Assembly (NCBI RefSeq): GCF_024399315.1
Contig: NZ_CP075170.1
Coordinates: 2,666,001-2,730,000 of the forward strand
Direction of reading: 5' to 3'
DNA length: 64,000 bases
From: Chryseobacterium sp. MA9
GTDB lineage: Bacteria; Bacteroidota; Bacteroidia; Flavobacteriales; Weeksellaceae
Below, in pieces: positions 54,129 to 63,394 of this stretch. Under the pieces are notes generated by a model. That model saw only the letters and a program-made list of their open reading frames with translations, was not told the origin of the DNA and made no database searches. Both the position numbers and the translations under genes were made by a program. Numbering within the stretch: the stretch's first letter is position 1; each line of letters opens with the position of its first letter.

Positions 54129-54248
54129 TTCTTCGGGGCAGGGTGAAATTCCCTACCGGCGGTTACAGTCCGCGACTCCTTTCTTATGAAGGGACTGATC
54201 TGGTGAAATTCCAGAACCGACAGTTAAAGTCTGGATGGGAGAAGAAAA
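54129..54248 (+). ncRNA. FMN riboswitch (RFN element)
   Basis: The conserved RFN blocks are visible in order: TTCGGGGCAGGGTGAAATTCCC, then ACCGGCGGT, CAGTCCGCGA, a variable arm with GAAGGG, TGATCTGGTGAAATTCCAGA, ACCGACAGT and AGTCTGGATGGGAGAAGA. Binding of FMN is expected to reduce ribB expression. A CCAATAAG/CTTATGG hairpin lies between the element and the ATG, without a T-run, so translation control is more likely than termination. The rest of 53984-54342 holds nothing else recognisable. Confidence 0.95.
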
Positions 54249-54342
54249 TGAGATGACCAATAAGATTCCTTATGGACTCTTGTTGTGTTGTATTTCATTT
54301 CCATGTACCGAAGACTATTTTAACTTTTAAAAGTAAAATAAC

Positions 54343-54990
54343 ATGGAAAAATTATTAGAACAATTCGGAGCAACCTCCAAAGAACGTGTAGAAAAAGCAC
54401 TTCAAACACTACAAAAGGGAAAAGGCATTCTTTTGGTAGATGATGAAAACCGTGAAAACGAAGGTGATATCATCTTTCCCGCTTCCACTATTACAGAACA
54501 GGATATGGCACTTCTGATCCGCGAATGCAGCGGAATTGTCTGCTTATGCATTTCTGAGGAAAAAAGCCGCCACCTCAACCTTCGTCCGATGGTGGAAAAC
54601 AACAATTCAAAAAATCAAACCGCATTTACCATTTCCATTGAAGCCAGAGAAGGTGTGGAATCAGGTGTTTCTGCAAAAGATCGTGTAACAACGATCAGAA
54701 CTGCTGTGGCAGCAGGTGCTCAGGCAGAGCATATTGCAAGTCCCGGTCATGTTTTCCCTCTGATTGCCAGAAAAGACGGTGTTTTTGAAAGACGCGGTCA
54801 TACCGAAGGCAGTGTAGATCTTGTAAAAATGGCCAATCTGGGTGACGATGCCGTACTTTGTGAACTGACGAATGAAGACGGTTCTATGGCAAGACTTCCT
54901 GAAATCGTAGACTTTGCTATCAAAAAAGGGATGAGCGTAGTGACCATCGAAGACATTTATGCTTATCGTAAAATGGTGATGAGCAATTAA
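54343..54990 (+). CDS. ribB: 3,4-dihydroxy-2-butanone 4-phosphate synthase
   Basis: A 215-aa enzyme making the four-carbon precursor of riboflavin from ribulose 5-phosphate. Visible hallmarks are [15 protein letters not shown] (about residues 33-47), the [11 protein letters not shown] stretch, [26 protein letters not shown] (about 138-163) and the closing [11 protein letters not shown]. The protein ends without the GTP cyclohydrolase II (RibA) domain that is often fused in other bacteria. It is controlled by the FMN riboswitch directly upstream. Confidence 0.96.
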   Translation: MEKLLEQFGATSKERVEKALQTLQKGKGILLVDDENRENEGDIIFPASTITEQDMALLIRECSGIVCLCISEEKSRHLNLRPMVENNNSKNQTAFTISIEAREGVESGVSAKDRVTTIRTAVAAGAQAEHIASPGHVFPLIARKDGVFERRGHTEGSVDLVKMANLGDDAVLCELTNEDGSMARLPEIVDFAIKKGMSVVTIEDIYAYRKMVMSN

Positions 54991-55016
54991 ACGTAAATAT
55001 TTTTAACGCACAGATT

Positions 55017-55047
55017 CGCCTGCTGATAGGATCAGCAGGCGTTTTTA
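55017..55047 (+). terminator. ribB terminator
   Basis: An 11-bp perfect stem (55017-55027 with 55031-55041) with a three-base loop and T-run. Confidence 0.9.
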
Positions 55048-55127
55048 TTAAAAATTTAACTAAAAACAAATAAAATCAGCATTTTAATACTATTTTTTAA
55101 TTATTTTTAACAAAAAAAATCTTGACT

Positions 55128-56126
55128 ATGAAAAAATCTTTACTCCTTTTATTAGGAGCTTCTGCAATGTTTTCTGCGCAGATCACGCTTACAAAAGCAG
55201 CTAATGACCCTATTTCTGGAAACGTTATCAATTACAATCATGTAACCGGAGCCGTAAACAACTCCGCAACAGGAGCTAACACTACGTTTTCAAACGGAGG
55301 TCTTACAATGGGAGTTTCGTCAGTAACAACTTATTCTACTCCTACTTCTGCTGAAATAACAACATTTCCGGGTTCTACCATTAAAATGATAGACGGAACA
55401 ACAACCATTTATTATAAAGCTTCTACAACTAAACTGGAAATTACAGGAATTGTAAATCCACAGCTTACTTTAAATTTCAGTGTAGATAATGGTACTTATA
55501 ATAATTATCCTACCACTTATGGACCGGCACAAAACGATACAGCTAAAGGGACTTTCTCGTCATCTGTAGCCAACGGATTATTCAGCGGTACAATGACTGC
55601 CCAAGCTGATGCATATGGAACTCTGATTATAGGTAATCAAACATACAGTAATGTTCTTAGAGTAAAATATACGCAGAACCTTAGTCTATACGCATCTTTT
55701 GATGTTATTTATGCTAACCCTATCGGAACAGCTACCAATACGGCCTATGCTTATTATGATGCTTCTCACAGATATGCTCTGCTAAATTCTACAAGCGGAA
55801 ATGTAAGTGTTCCATTGTTGAGTATCAACCAGACAGTAGCCACTGCATTAGCTTTAAACGAAGCATTTCTGGCAACCAGCAATACAGCAAGAAAAGAAAG
55901 CTTAGTAGTTTATCCTAACCCTGCACAGGACTTTATCGGTTTCAAAGGAAATACAGATAATTATTCCAAAGCAAATATTTACAGTCTGGATGGAAAACTG
56001 GTTAAAACATCAGATGTAAAATCCGGAAATATTCAAATCTCAGATCTTCCACCAGCGTCTTATTTTATAGAGATCAGTGGAAAAAATGCTACAGACACAA
56101 AGAATACAAAATTCATCAAGAAATAA
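55128..56126 (+). CDS. Secreted protein with T9SS sorting domain
   Basis: A 332-aa protein from the ATG at 55128 (a TTG six bases before is not needed). Signal peptide (MKKSLLLLLGASAMFSAQ), then a threonine- and serine-rich beta region of unknown function, then a type A T9SS domain (about 260-332: VVYPNPAQDFIGF, IYSLDGKLVKTS, ISDLPPASYFIEIS, ending KFIKK). It should be exported to the cell surface or medium by the type IX machinery. No catalytic motif is visible. It is terminated by a strong hairpin. Confidence 0.88.
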   Translation: MKKSLLLLLGASAMFSAQITLTKAANDPISGNVINYNHVTGAVNNSATGANTTFSNGGLTMGVSSVTTYSTPTSAEITTFPGSTIKMIDGTTTIYYKASTTKLEITGIVNPQLTLNFSVDNGTYNNYPTTYGPAQNDTAKGTFSSSVANGLFSGTMTAQADAYGTLIIGNQTYSNVLRVKYTQNLSLYASFDVIYANPIGTATNTAYAYYDASHRYALLNSTSGNVSVPLLSINQTVATALALNEAFLATSNTARKESLVVYPNPAQDFIGFKGNTDNYSKANIYSLDGKLVKTSDVKSGNIQISDLPPASYFIEISGKNATDTKNTKFIKK

Positions 56127-56130
56127 TAAA

Positions 56131-56160
56131 AAAATCCCGCTCAATTGAGCGGGATTTTTT
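56131..56160 (+). terminator. Terminator after the T9SS protein gene
   Basis: A perfect palindrome AAATCCCGCTCAA/TTGAGCGGGATTT with a T-run, also usable on the minus strand. Confidence 0.85.
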
Positions 56161-56300
56161 TAGAAAGAAGCTGGAGTTGGAGGATGGAAGTTATTTCAGC
56201 CTAAGAACAAATACAGTTCAATTTTATTCTATTTTTCAGCTAAAAATCTGGTGTAATAGTTTACACAGCGTAAACTCCCTGCTTCCATCCTGTTTTATGA

Positions 56301-58385
56301 TTAAAAAGTAGCAGCAGGAGCTGTTTCGTTGTTTAGCTTTCGCTGAATTTCTGTCTTTTTTCCTTTGGAGAAATCATAACTCAGTCCTAATATAAACATT
56401 GACTTATTATTCATAATCTGAGTATGAACTTTATAATCAACTAAGCTTTCCGGTAAACTTTTCGTTTTGTACTCTGAAGGCATTCCTATCCAGTACATAC
56501 CTGTAGAAAACGTCCAGTTCTTGTGTTTATAGCTTACAAAAATATTATTCTGATTTTCGTTCGTGTTCAGGAAAGCACCGCTAAGACTATACACCGGAAT
56601 ATTGAACTGATACTGAAGTGAGAAAGATTTATATTCTGAGGAAAGCGAAAAATAATTTCCTAAATAATCATTCTTAATCAAAGCGCCGGTACTGGTTTTT
56701 ACCGTTTCAGAAGTAGGTGTAATCACAGCTTTTATTACAAACAGGCTATTCCCGAAAGGCTTATAAGATCCTGTAAGCTGTACTCCGTATCGCTGCCCGT
56801 TTTTCCCGTTTTCATAAGTGAGTGCATAACCTCCCAATACATCATCCTGAACATAATACTGATTGATTACCCTGTTGGTATATCGGTAAAACAGACCTGC
56901 ATTAAAGTCAAAATACTTGTTATTAAAAGAATAGGTCAGGTTGTTAGAAAATACCTGCTGAGATTCTAAAAAGGGATTTCCTCTTTGGACAATATTGGGA
57001 GCCAGCTGTACCACGTTACTACTCAAAGCATTACTCCAGGGGCTTACCGGATTATAACTTGCTGTAAAACGAAGGTTCTGATTGTTTTTAAGTTGATAGG
57101 CTAAAATAACCTTTGGAGTAAAAGTCCATTCATCAAAAGTATTCTCTGCACTTTTGTTGTGAATATTTGTAAGACCAGCTCCAATGCGGTAACTGAATTC
57201 ATTCACCTTTCCAGCAAATTCGGTATAAAAATACTGCTCCAGATAATTGACACTGTATTGAGAATATCCGGCAAGGTTATTCAGATCATTGGAAATAGAA
57301 GACCTTGAAATACGATATCCGGATGATAGTTTTCCTGCTTCAAAATCATGAGTATGGGCAAGCTCTCCTACCAGACTCGTTTGCTTTGCCTTTAAAACCA
57401 TATCATTATCATATACCGAAAGTCCCGAACCTACAATCCATTCCCTGGCAGTTTCTGAAGTATTGGTCGTATAATGAGAACCTACTACATTAATGCTCAG
57501 CTCATCTTTTTCACCAATCTTTTTGGAGTAATAAAGATCCAGCTTAGGAATCACATAATCTGAACCATTATTTTTAAACATCGCATGTTCTTCCTTCAGA
57601 TCATCTTCACTAAAGATACTCTGCCCTACTCCTTTTGAAAATCTGCTGAAAATGTCCATATTCAGTTTGGCCTGAAAAGCATAATCATCGGGAACAAGTC
57701 TTGTATAACGTAAAGCAACATTCTGAAAAGTATATCCGAAATGATCTTTCCTGTTTTCATCAGAACGGTAATGCTTTCCGTTCAGCTGGTAATCATAGAT
57801 ACTGTTTACTCTTCTGTCATTATAATCTCTTAAATTCAGGGAATATTCTAAACCGAAATTATTTTTCCCTTTTGTATAATTGGCGTAAGCAGAACCATTC
57901 ACAAATCCTGTATTCAACGCTGTAGAAACATCAGCCCCGAACACATATCCCGTTTCTGTGGATCTCGTCAGAATATTAACTACAGTATCTGCTCTTGTTG
58001 CCCATCTTGCCGGTGGAATATCATAATACTCAACTTTCACAACCTCACTGGGTGTAACGCTTCGGATCTGCATATCTGTAGCTTCAATCCCGTTGATAAG
58101 AAATAGTGTAGTTCCTCCTTTCGTACTGGTAATGGTATTCGATACCGGATCCAACTGTAATTCAGGAAGGGTACGGAGCAGATCTTTTGCATAGCGTGCT
58201 CTTTCCAATGCCTCTTTATCAAAAGTATAAACTGCTTTATCCGCAAACTGTTTTTTACGTTGTGATTTTAAAATAACTTCCTGGATCTCTTTTGTTGCTG
58301 CAACATCGGCTGTATCGTTTTTCTTCTCCTGGGCAAAAGCAAAAGCTCCACAAAGAAAGAATATGGTATAAATAGTTTTTTTCAT
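56301..58385 (-). CDS. Outer-membrane beta-barrel protein, TonB-dependent-receptor-like
   Basis: A 694-aa protein with a signal peptide (1-18). An N-terminal plug-like region (about 35-150) has LLRTLPELQLDPVSNTI, FLINGIEATDMQIRSVTPSEVVKVEYYDIPPARW and NILTR, typical of the plug of barrel-family-3 (OMP_b-brl_3) receptors. The rest (about 150-690) is an alternating-strand barrel. The usual N-terminal carboxypeptidase-like domain of SusC receptors is absent. The substrate is unknown. It is divergent from the DUF3575-like gene. Confidence 0.88.
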   Translation of the reverse strand: MKKTIYTIFFLCGAFAFAQEKKNDTADVAATKEIQEVILKSQRKKQFADKAVYTFDKEALERARYAKDLLRTLPELQLDPVSNTITSTKGGTTLFLINGIEATDMQIRSVTPSEVVKVEYYDIPPARWATRADTVVNILTRSTETGYVFGADVSTALNTGFVNGSAYANYTKGKNNFGLEYSLNLRDYNDRRVNSIYDYQLNGKHYRSDENRKDHFGYTFQNVALRYTRLVPDDYAFQAKLNMDIFSRFSKGVGQSIFSEDDLKEEHAMFKNNGSDYVIPKLDLYYSKKIGEKDELSINVVGSHYTTNTSETAREWIVGSGLSVYDNDMVLKAKQTSLVGELAHTHDFEAGKLSSGYRISRSSISNDLNNLAGYSQYSVNYLEQYFYTEFAGKVNEFSYRIGAGLTNIHNKSAENTFDEWTFTPKVILAYQLKNNQNLRFTASYNPVSPWSNALSSNVVQLAPNIVQRGNPFLESQQVFSNNLTYSFNNKYFDFNAGLFYRYTNRVINQYYVQDDVLGGYALTYENGKNGQRYGVQLTGSYKPFGNSLFVIKAVITPTSETVKTSTGALIKNDYLGNYFSLSSEYKSFSLQYQFNIPVYSLSGAFLNTNENQNNIFVSYKHKNWTFSTGMYWIGMPSEYKTKSLPESLVDYKVHTQIMNNKSMFILGLSYDFSKGKKTEIQRKLNNETAPAATF

Positions 58386-58549
58386 ATCAAAAGATGAATT
58401 ATACTATTAGGACAATCAATCTCCGACGTGTATTACATTGATGATCATTAAAAATTAAAGATTAATTAAATTTTAAAAAAAATCTAATTATTATGTTAAA
58501 TACAGCCCGCTTTTTGCTGGTACTTTTTAACATCACAAAATATAAAGTC

Positions 58550-59302
58550 ATGAAAAAAGCATTCATATTAATTCCCTGCTTTCTTTTTTCAGCATTGGGA
58601 GCTCAGGAAACTCAAAACAGTTCAGGAGAAAAGATGAATATCATCAAAACCAATGTCACAGCTTATGCTTTCAGAAACATTAACCTGTCTTATGAGCGGG
58701 TCATCAACCAGTGGTTTTCAGTGAACATCGGTTTCGGAACAATGCCGGAAGGAAAAGTACCGTTCATCAATGCCTTTCTGAAAGACGAAGATGAAAAAAG
58801 ATTCCAGAATCTTAGGGTAAAAGCTACCAATTTTACCATAGAACCGAGGTTTTATATCGGTAAAGGCTATGGAAAAGGATTTTATTTTGCACCTTATTAT
58901 CGGTATTCAAGTGTTACTTCCAATACTTTTGATTTTTATTATGATTACAATGGTCCTAATTCAATTACTTATCAAATCCCGCTTAGAGGCCAGGGAGACA
59001 CTAATGGAAACAGTGGCGGCCTGATGGTGGGAGTACAATTCTTTTTAACAAGGAGTCAGAATCTTGTACTGGATTTTTGGATTGCAGGAGCACACTACGG
59101 AAGTGGAAAAGGTGATTTTACCATGACCTCAGATTATATATTAACTCCTGACATGCAGGCTCAGCTTAAAAAAGAAATTGAAGACCTGGATATTCCTTTT
59201 GTAAAGTATACGGTAGAAACCAATGCCAATGGTGCCAGAATAAAAGTGGATGGTCCTTGGGCGGGCTTTAGAAGCGGGCTTTCCATTGGATATAGATTTT
59301 AA
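58550..59302 (+). CDS. DUF3575-like outer-membrane protein
   Basis: A 250-aa protein starting at the ATG at 58550, which places the signal peptide (MKKAFILIPCFLFSALGAQ) correctly; the longer frame from 58493 would add a stretch with no counterpart. The body has barrel strands (NIIKTNVTAYAFRNINLSYERVINQWFSVNIGFG, FTIEPRFYIG, GFYFAPYYRYSS, GGLMVGVQFFLT, AGFRSGLSIGYRF), as in the DUF3575 family of small outer-membrane barrels. A terminator follows. Confidence 0.8.
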   Translation: MKKAFILIPCFLFSALGAQETQNSSGEKMNIIKTNVTAYAFRNINLSYERVINQWFSVNIGFGTMPEGKVPFINAFLKDEDEKRFQNLRVKATNFTIEPRFYIGKGYGKGFYFAPYYRYSSVTSNTFDFYYDYNGPNSITYQIPLRGQGDTNGNSGGLMVGVQFFLTRSQNLVLDFWIAGAHYGSGKGDFTMTSDYILTPDMQAQLKKEIEDLDIPFVKYTVETNANGARIKVDGPWAGFRSGLSIGYRF

Positions 59303-59325
59303 AAATTTACTCTTACCTATTATTC

Positions 59326-59358
59326 AACCGTTCTTTTTCAGAGCGGTTTATTTTTTTT
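59326..59358 (+). terminator. Terminator after the DUF3575-like gene
   Basis: AACCGTTC (59326-59333) pairs with GAGCGGTT (59341-59348) with one wobble; T-run follows. Confidence 0.75.
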
Positions 59359-59406
59359 CTGAAATTTGTATCTTGGGTGCCAAAAACTTGTCTGAAATAA
59401 TAATTT

Positions 59407-60699
59407 ATGAATTCATCCTCTATCACTACTGGTCAAAGAATCAAAGCCATCATAGGCGGATCTATCGGAAATCTTGTTGAATGGTATGATTGGTATGCCT
59501 ACGCTGCTTTTGCCATTTATTTTTCACATTCATTTTTCCCGGATTCTGACCTGAATGCACAGCTGATGAATACAGCAGGAATATTTGCGGTAGGCTTTCT
59601 GATGCGCCCCATTGGAGGCTGGATATTCGGAAGTATTGCTGACAAGATCGGAAGAAAAAAGGCAATGACACTTTCTGTATTACTCATGTCATTCGGATCT
59701 CTTCTGATTGCTCTTACTCCTACTTATAAAACCATCGGAATTCTGGCTCCTGCTTTATTGCTGATCGCCAGACTATTGCAGGGATTGAGTGTAGGAGGCG
59801 AATATGGCGTTTCCGCAACTTATCTCAGCGAAATGGCATCAGAAGATAAAAGGGGATTTTATTCGAGCTTTCAGTATGTCACTCTCATCGGAGGTCAGCT
59901 GATTGCATTGGGAATACAATTGATCTTACAGAAACTGCTTTTAACAGAAGCCCAGCTTGAAGAATGGGGCTGGAGAATTCCTTTTGTTATTGGAGCATTA
60001 CTTTCTGTTATCGCCTTATATTTAAGAGCCAATCTTCACGAAACTGAAGCATTTGAGAATAAAAAAGAACTTAGTGAAAAGAAAAAAGGAACAGTAACAG
60101 AACTTCTAAAGCATCCAAAAGCTCTGCTTACGGTAATCGGGCTGACATTAGGGGGAACTCTTGCGTTCTACACTTATACCACTTATATGCAAAAATTTCT
60201 GGTGAACACTGTACATTTGACTAAAGAACAATCTACCCTTATTTCATTTATCTCATTATTTATATTTGCCTGCCTGCAGCCAGTTTTCGGAGCATTATCA
60301 GATAAAATCGGAAGAAGGCCGCTTCTTTTAGGCTTTGGAATTTTGGGTACGTTATTCACTGTCCCTCTTCTCACTGCTTTAAGTACAACAACCTCAATGT
60401 GGACCGCCTTTTTTCTGATTATGGCATCTCTGATCATTGTCAGCGGGTATACCTCCATCAATGCTGTTGTAAAAGCAGAACTTTTCCCTTCTGAGATCAG
60501 GGCGCTGGGTGTAGGACTTCCCTATGCTCTTACAGTAGCTATTTTCGGAGGAACTGCGGAATATATTGCTTTATGGTTTAAACAGACAGGAACAGAAAGT
60601 TATTTCTACTGGTACATTACGGGATGTATTTTATTTTCCCTGATCGTATATGCCCGAATGAAGGATACGAAAGAAACATCTACACTCGATAAAGACTAA
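59407..60699 (+). CDS. MFS transporter, MHS (metabolite:H+ symporter) family
   Basis: A 430-aa transporter with 12 hydrophobic segments. It matches the MHS branch (KgtP/ProP-like): GSIGNLVEWYDWYAYAAFAIYF at the start, RPIGGWIFGSIADKIGRKKAM (the MFS loop 2-3 motif), QGLSVGGEYGVSATYLSEMA, and FGALSDKIGRRPLL (loop 8-9 motif). 2-Oxoglutarate or a similar organic acid is a reasonable guess but not shown. A long hairpin follows. Confidence 0.92.
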   Translation: MNSSSITTGQRIKAIIGGSIGNLVEWYDWYAYAAFAIYFSHSFFPDSDLNAQLMNTAGIFAVGFLMRPIGGWIFGSIADKIGRKKAMTLSVLLMSFGSLLIALTPTYKTIGILAPALLLIARLLQGLSVGGEYGVSATYLSEMASEDKRGFYSSFQYVTLIGGQLIALGIQLILQKLLLTEAQLEEWGWRIPFVIGALLSVIALYLRANLHETEAFENKKELSEKKKGTVTELLKHPKALLTVIGLTLGGTLAFYTYTTYMQKFLVNTVHLTKEQSTLISFISLFIFACLQPVFGALSDKIGRRPLLLGFGILGTLFTVPLLTALSTTTSMWTAFFLIMASLIIVSGYTSINAVVKAELFPSEIRALGVGLPYALTVAIFGGTAEYIALWFKQTGTESYFYWYITGCILFSLIVYARMKDTKETSTLDKD

Positions 60700-60721
60700 T
60701 ATTATACCGCTTTATAAAAAC

Positions 60722-60750
60722 TGTGCGCTGCAGATTCTCTGCAGCGCACA
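60722..60750. terminator. Terminator between convergent genes
   Basis: A 13-bp perfect stem (60722-60734 with 60738-60750). A T-run follows it on the minus strand, so it serves mainly the small gene to the right. Confidence 0.8.
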
Positions 60751-60759
60751 TTCTATTTC

Positions 60760-60975
60760 TTAATGATAGGCTTGTTTAAATTTTTCAATCATATTGTCCA
60801 GATTATGACGCTGAACATAGATACTTTTTACCTCTTCATACCTCGGCGATTTATAGAAAACCTCGTGGAAATCCATACTGCCGTTTCCTACTTTTACAAC
60901 TTTCTGTACTTCGATATTTAGCTTTTTCAATTCGTCTTTGAAGACTTTAAATTCATCTTGGATACTACTACTCAT
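60760..60975 (-). CDS. Small hypothetical protein
   Basis: A 71-aa protein from the ATG at 60973-60975; the frame is open to 61008 but that part is not protein-like. It is soluble, charged and helical at both ends: SSIQDEFKVFKDELKKLNIEVQKVVKVGNGSMDFHEVFYKSPRYEEVKSIYVQ is mixed, then a C-terminal helix ending FKQAYH. I do not recognise the family. It converges on the MHS transporter. Confidence 0.65.
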   Translation of the reverse strand: MSSSIQDEFKVFKDELKKLNIEVQKVVKVGNGSMDFHEVFYKSPRYEEVKSIYVQRHNLDNMIEKFKQAYH

Positions 60976-61194
60976 TAATATTTTTAGTTTTTTAGTTAAA
61001 AATTCCATTTACCCCTTCGAATGTTAGGGGTTACCTCTTAAATTCTGAATAAAGTTAGTAAATTTATCAACACAAAATGACACTTTGATAACATTTTATT
61101 GTTTTTTTTACAAACAGACAGTAAACTTTTATCTTATTAATGCATATTCCGTATTTTTAAGTCATCAAAAAATCACAACAACATTATACAAACC

Positions 61195-61869
61195 ATGAAT
61201 ATTAAAGCATTTTTCTCTTTATTCTTTTTAACACAGCTTACTTTCCTGCATGCACAAAAAATGGAATTTAAAGCACCAGATTATTCTTTAATTCAAAAAA
61301 ATATTGAGGATAAAAATTCGGAATTGTATTATCCGAAACTTTTAAAAAGATTAAAACAGAACGATACGCTCCTTACAAGCAATCAGTACCGTCATCTTTA
61401 CTTCGGTTATACCTTTCAAAAAGACTATCAACCTTATAAAACTGGGAAGAAAGCCGAAGAAGTGGCCAAATATTATCGCGGGGAAGGTATTTCACAAAAA
61501 GATCTTTCCAAAGGGATCCAATTGTTTTTGGATGCTTTGGATGAAAATCCACTGGATCTGCGTGCCATGAATTATCTTGCTTATTTATATCATTTAAATA
61601 ATGATGATAACATGGCTGAAAAAGTCGCTGGAAATTTCCACGGATTATTAAATGCTATTCTTACTTCCGGTGATGGGTTGAAATGTGAGACCGGTTTTCA
61701 TGTCATTTCCGTTACTGATGAATATGTACTTTTAAACAGGTTTCAAATGGAAACAAAATCGCAAAGTCTGAAAGGAAAATGCGATTATCAGGAATTTGAA
61801 AAGGATAAATATAAAATTCCGGGGTTTTATTTTGACATCAGCAGATTTTATGGAAGAATATTAGATTAA
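61195..61869 (+). CDS. DUF4919 family secreted protein (copy 2)
   Basis: A 224-aa protein with a signal peptide ending at HAQK. It has the DUF4919 pattern, better preserved than at 34384: FKAPDYSLIQKNIEDKNSELYYPKLLKRLKQNDTLLTSNQYRHLYFGYTFQKDYQPY, a TPR-like helical middle (GIQLFLDALDENPLDLRAMNYLAYLYHL) and the end GFYFDISRFYG. No function known. It has its own spacer on both sides. Confidence 0.85.
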   Translation: MNIKAFFSLFFLTQLTFLHAQKMEFKAPDYSLIQKNIEDKNSELYYPKLLKRLKQNDTLLTSNQYRHLYFGYTFQKDYQPYKTGKKAEEVAKYYRGEGISQKDLSKGIQLFLDALDENPLDLRAMNYLAYLYHLNNDDNMAEKVAGNFHGLLNAILTSGDGLKCETGFHVISVTDEYVLLNRFQMETKSQSLKGKCDYQEFEKDKYKIPGFYFDISRFYGRILD

Positions 61870-62012
61870 TTATTCCTGTATCTGTTCATGATTTCACTCT
61901 TGTTTTACCATTTAACAACAAATTGCTAAAATAAATTCCCATATGATTTGCTCTAAATAAAAGGGTTTAGAAGGAGGAGAAATATTTTTTTGAAAAAAAT
62001 ATTTAAATCTTG

Positions 62013-62037
62013 TGTAACATTTTTTAAAGGTTCGTCT
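62013..62037 (+). promoter_or_regulatory. Candidate ECF-sigma-type promoter, probably autoregulated
   Basis: TGTAACA (62013-62019) is followed 13-14 nt later by CGTCT (62033-62037), which resembles the AAC / CGTC promoter form used by ECF sigma factors, unlike the TAnnTTTG form of other promoters here. It precedes the operon that encodes an ECF sigma factor. Confidence 0.55.
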
Positions 62038-62072
62038 CTAAAAGACAAATAAACCTTAAAACTTTAGAAATC

Positions 62073-62924
62073 ATGAAAAAATTCACATTCCTTCTTATCA
62101 TTATGTTATTTTTCTTAGCAATATGCAATATATTCGGTCAGGAAAAAGTGTATCCTTTTGAAGTAAAGAAAACCGGAAAAGGAAGCCAGTCTTTACTATT
62201 TATTCCGGGGTTTGCCTCTTCAGGAGATGTATGGAACGAAACGACAGCAAAATTTGAAAAAAGCTTCACCTGTTATACTTTAACAATGGCAGGATTTGCC
62301 GGAACTAAACCGCAGGCAGATGCCAGCTTTAAAGATTGGGAAAAAGGAATTGCTGCTTATATAAAGAATAATAAAATAGCCAAACCTATTATCGTCGGAC
62401 ACAGTATGGGAGGCGGCCTTGCTCTGGCTATTGCAGCGGATTATCCTGAGTTAGTAGGAAAAATCGTTATTGTAGATACGCTACCTTGCCTTGCAGCGAT
62501 ATCTGATCCTAATTTTACATCTAAAGAAAATAATGACTGTACATCTACCATTACTCAATTAACAGCTATGAATGATGATCAGTACCGCAAAATGCAGACA
62601 CAGACTATGCCACGCCTTCTGGCAGACACTTCTATGCAGGAAACGGTGATCAACTGGAGCATGAAATCTGACCGAAGAACATTTGCTAAAATGTACTGTG
62701 ATTTTTCCAATACTGATCTGAGAGAGAAAATAAAAACTATACAATGTCCCTCTCTTATTCTTCTGGAATCCTTTTTCGTAAATTTAAAGCCAACAATTGA
62801 GGAACAGTACAAAAATTTAAAAAATACCAATATGCAGTATGCTTCAAAAGGGTTACACTTCATCATGTATGATGATAAGGATTGGTACTTTAATCAGCTT
62901 AATAACTTTTTATCTGCGAAATAA
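62073..62924 (+). CDS. Secreted alpha/beta hydrolase
   Basis: A 283-aa alpha/beta-hydrolase with a signal-like N-terminal segment (1-22, ending IFGQ), so it acts outside the cytoplasm. The oxyanion-side FIPGFASSGDVW (about 43-54) and the nucleophile elbow GHSMGGG (Ser111) are intact. Likely acid and histidine are in the C-terminal third (a His in KGLHFIMYDD). Esterase or lactonase activity is a family guess. The stop overlaps the sigma-factor start by one base (TAATG), so the two genes are coupled. Confidence 0.88.
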   Translation: MKKFTFLLIIMLFFLAICNIFGQEKVYPFEVKKTGKGSQSLLFIPGFASSGDVWNETTAKFEKSFTCYTLTMAGFAGTKPQADASFKDWEKGIAAYIKNNKIAKPIIVGHSMGGGLALAIAADYPELVGKIVIVDTLPCLAAISDPNFTSKENNDCTSTITQLTAMNDDQYRKMQTQTMPRLLADTSMQETVINWSMKSDRRTFAKMYCDFSNTDLREKIKTIQCPSLILLESFFVNLKPTIEEQYKNLKNTNMQYASKGLHFIMYDDKDWYFNQLNNFLSAK

Positions 62925-63394
62925 TGGCTTTTGAGGAGATATACGAACTCTACTGGCAAAGGATATTCCGTCTATGCATGGGATATGTGAATGATACCGA
63001 TCTTGCCCAGGATCTTGCCCAGGAAACATTCATCATTGTATGGCAGCAGCTTCCGAAATTCAGAAATGAATCCAGTGTAGGAACATGGATTTTCAGAATT
63101 GCTTCCAATAACTGTCTCCGGCAGATTGAAAAAGAAAAAAAATTTACCAAAACAGATCTGCCTGTTAATCTGGAGGAGAAAAAGCAGGAGTCTATGGAAC
63201 CTCAGATACAAATGCTTTATCAGTTTATTTCGGAACTGTCTGAAACGGATAGAATTATTATTTCATTGGAGCTGGAAGAGGTAAAGCAAGCTGAGATAGC
63301 TCATATTGTAGGACTTTCAGAATCTAACATACGGGTAAAAATTCACAGGATAAAGGAAAAATTAACACAAAAGTTTAGAGAAAATGGATACTAA
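62924..63394 (+). CDS. ECF-type RNA polymerase sigma factor
   Basis: A 156-aa sigma factor with sigma region 2 (YWQRIFRLCMGYVNDTDLAQDLAQETFIIVWQ, about residues 9-40, then VGTWIFRIASNNCLRQIEKEK) and region 4 (LSETDRIIISLELEEVKQAEIAHIVGLSESNIRVKIHRIKEKL, about 99-145), and no other domains. It follows the hydrolase gene with a one-base overlap and overlaps the next gene by 11 bases. That next, membrane-bound protein may be its anti-sigma factor. Confidence 0.95.
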   Translation: MAFEEIYELYWQRIFRLCMGYVNDTDLAQDLAQETFIIVWQQLPKFRNESSVGTWIFRIASNNCLRQIEKEKKFTKTDLPVNLEEKKQESMEPQIQMLYQFISELSETDRIIISLELEEVKQAEIAHIVGLSESNIRVKIHRIKEKLTQKFRENGY

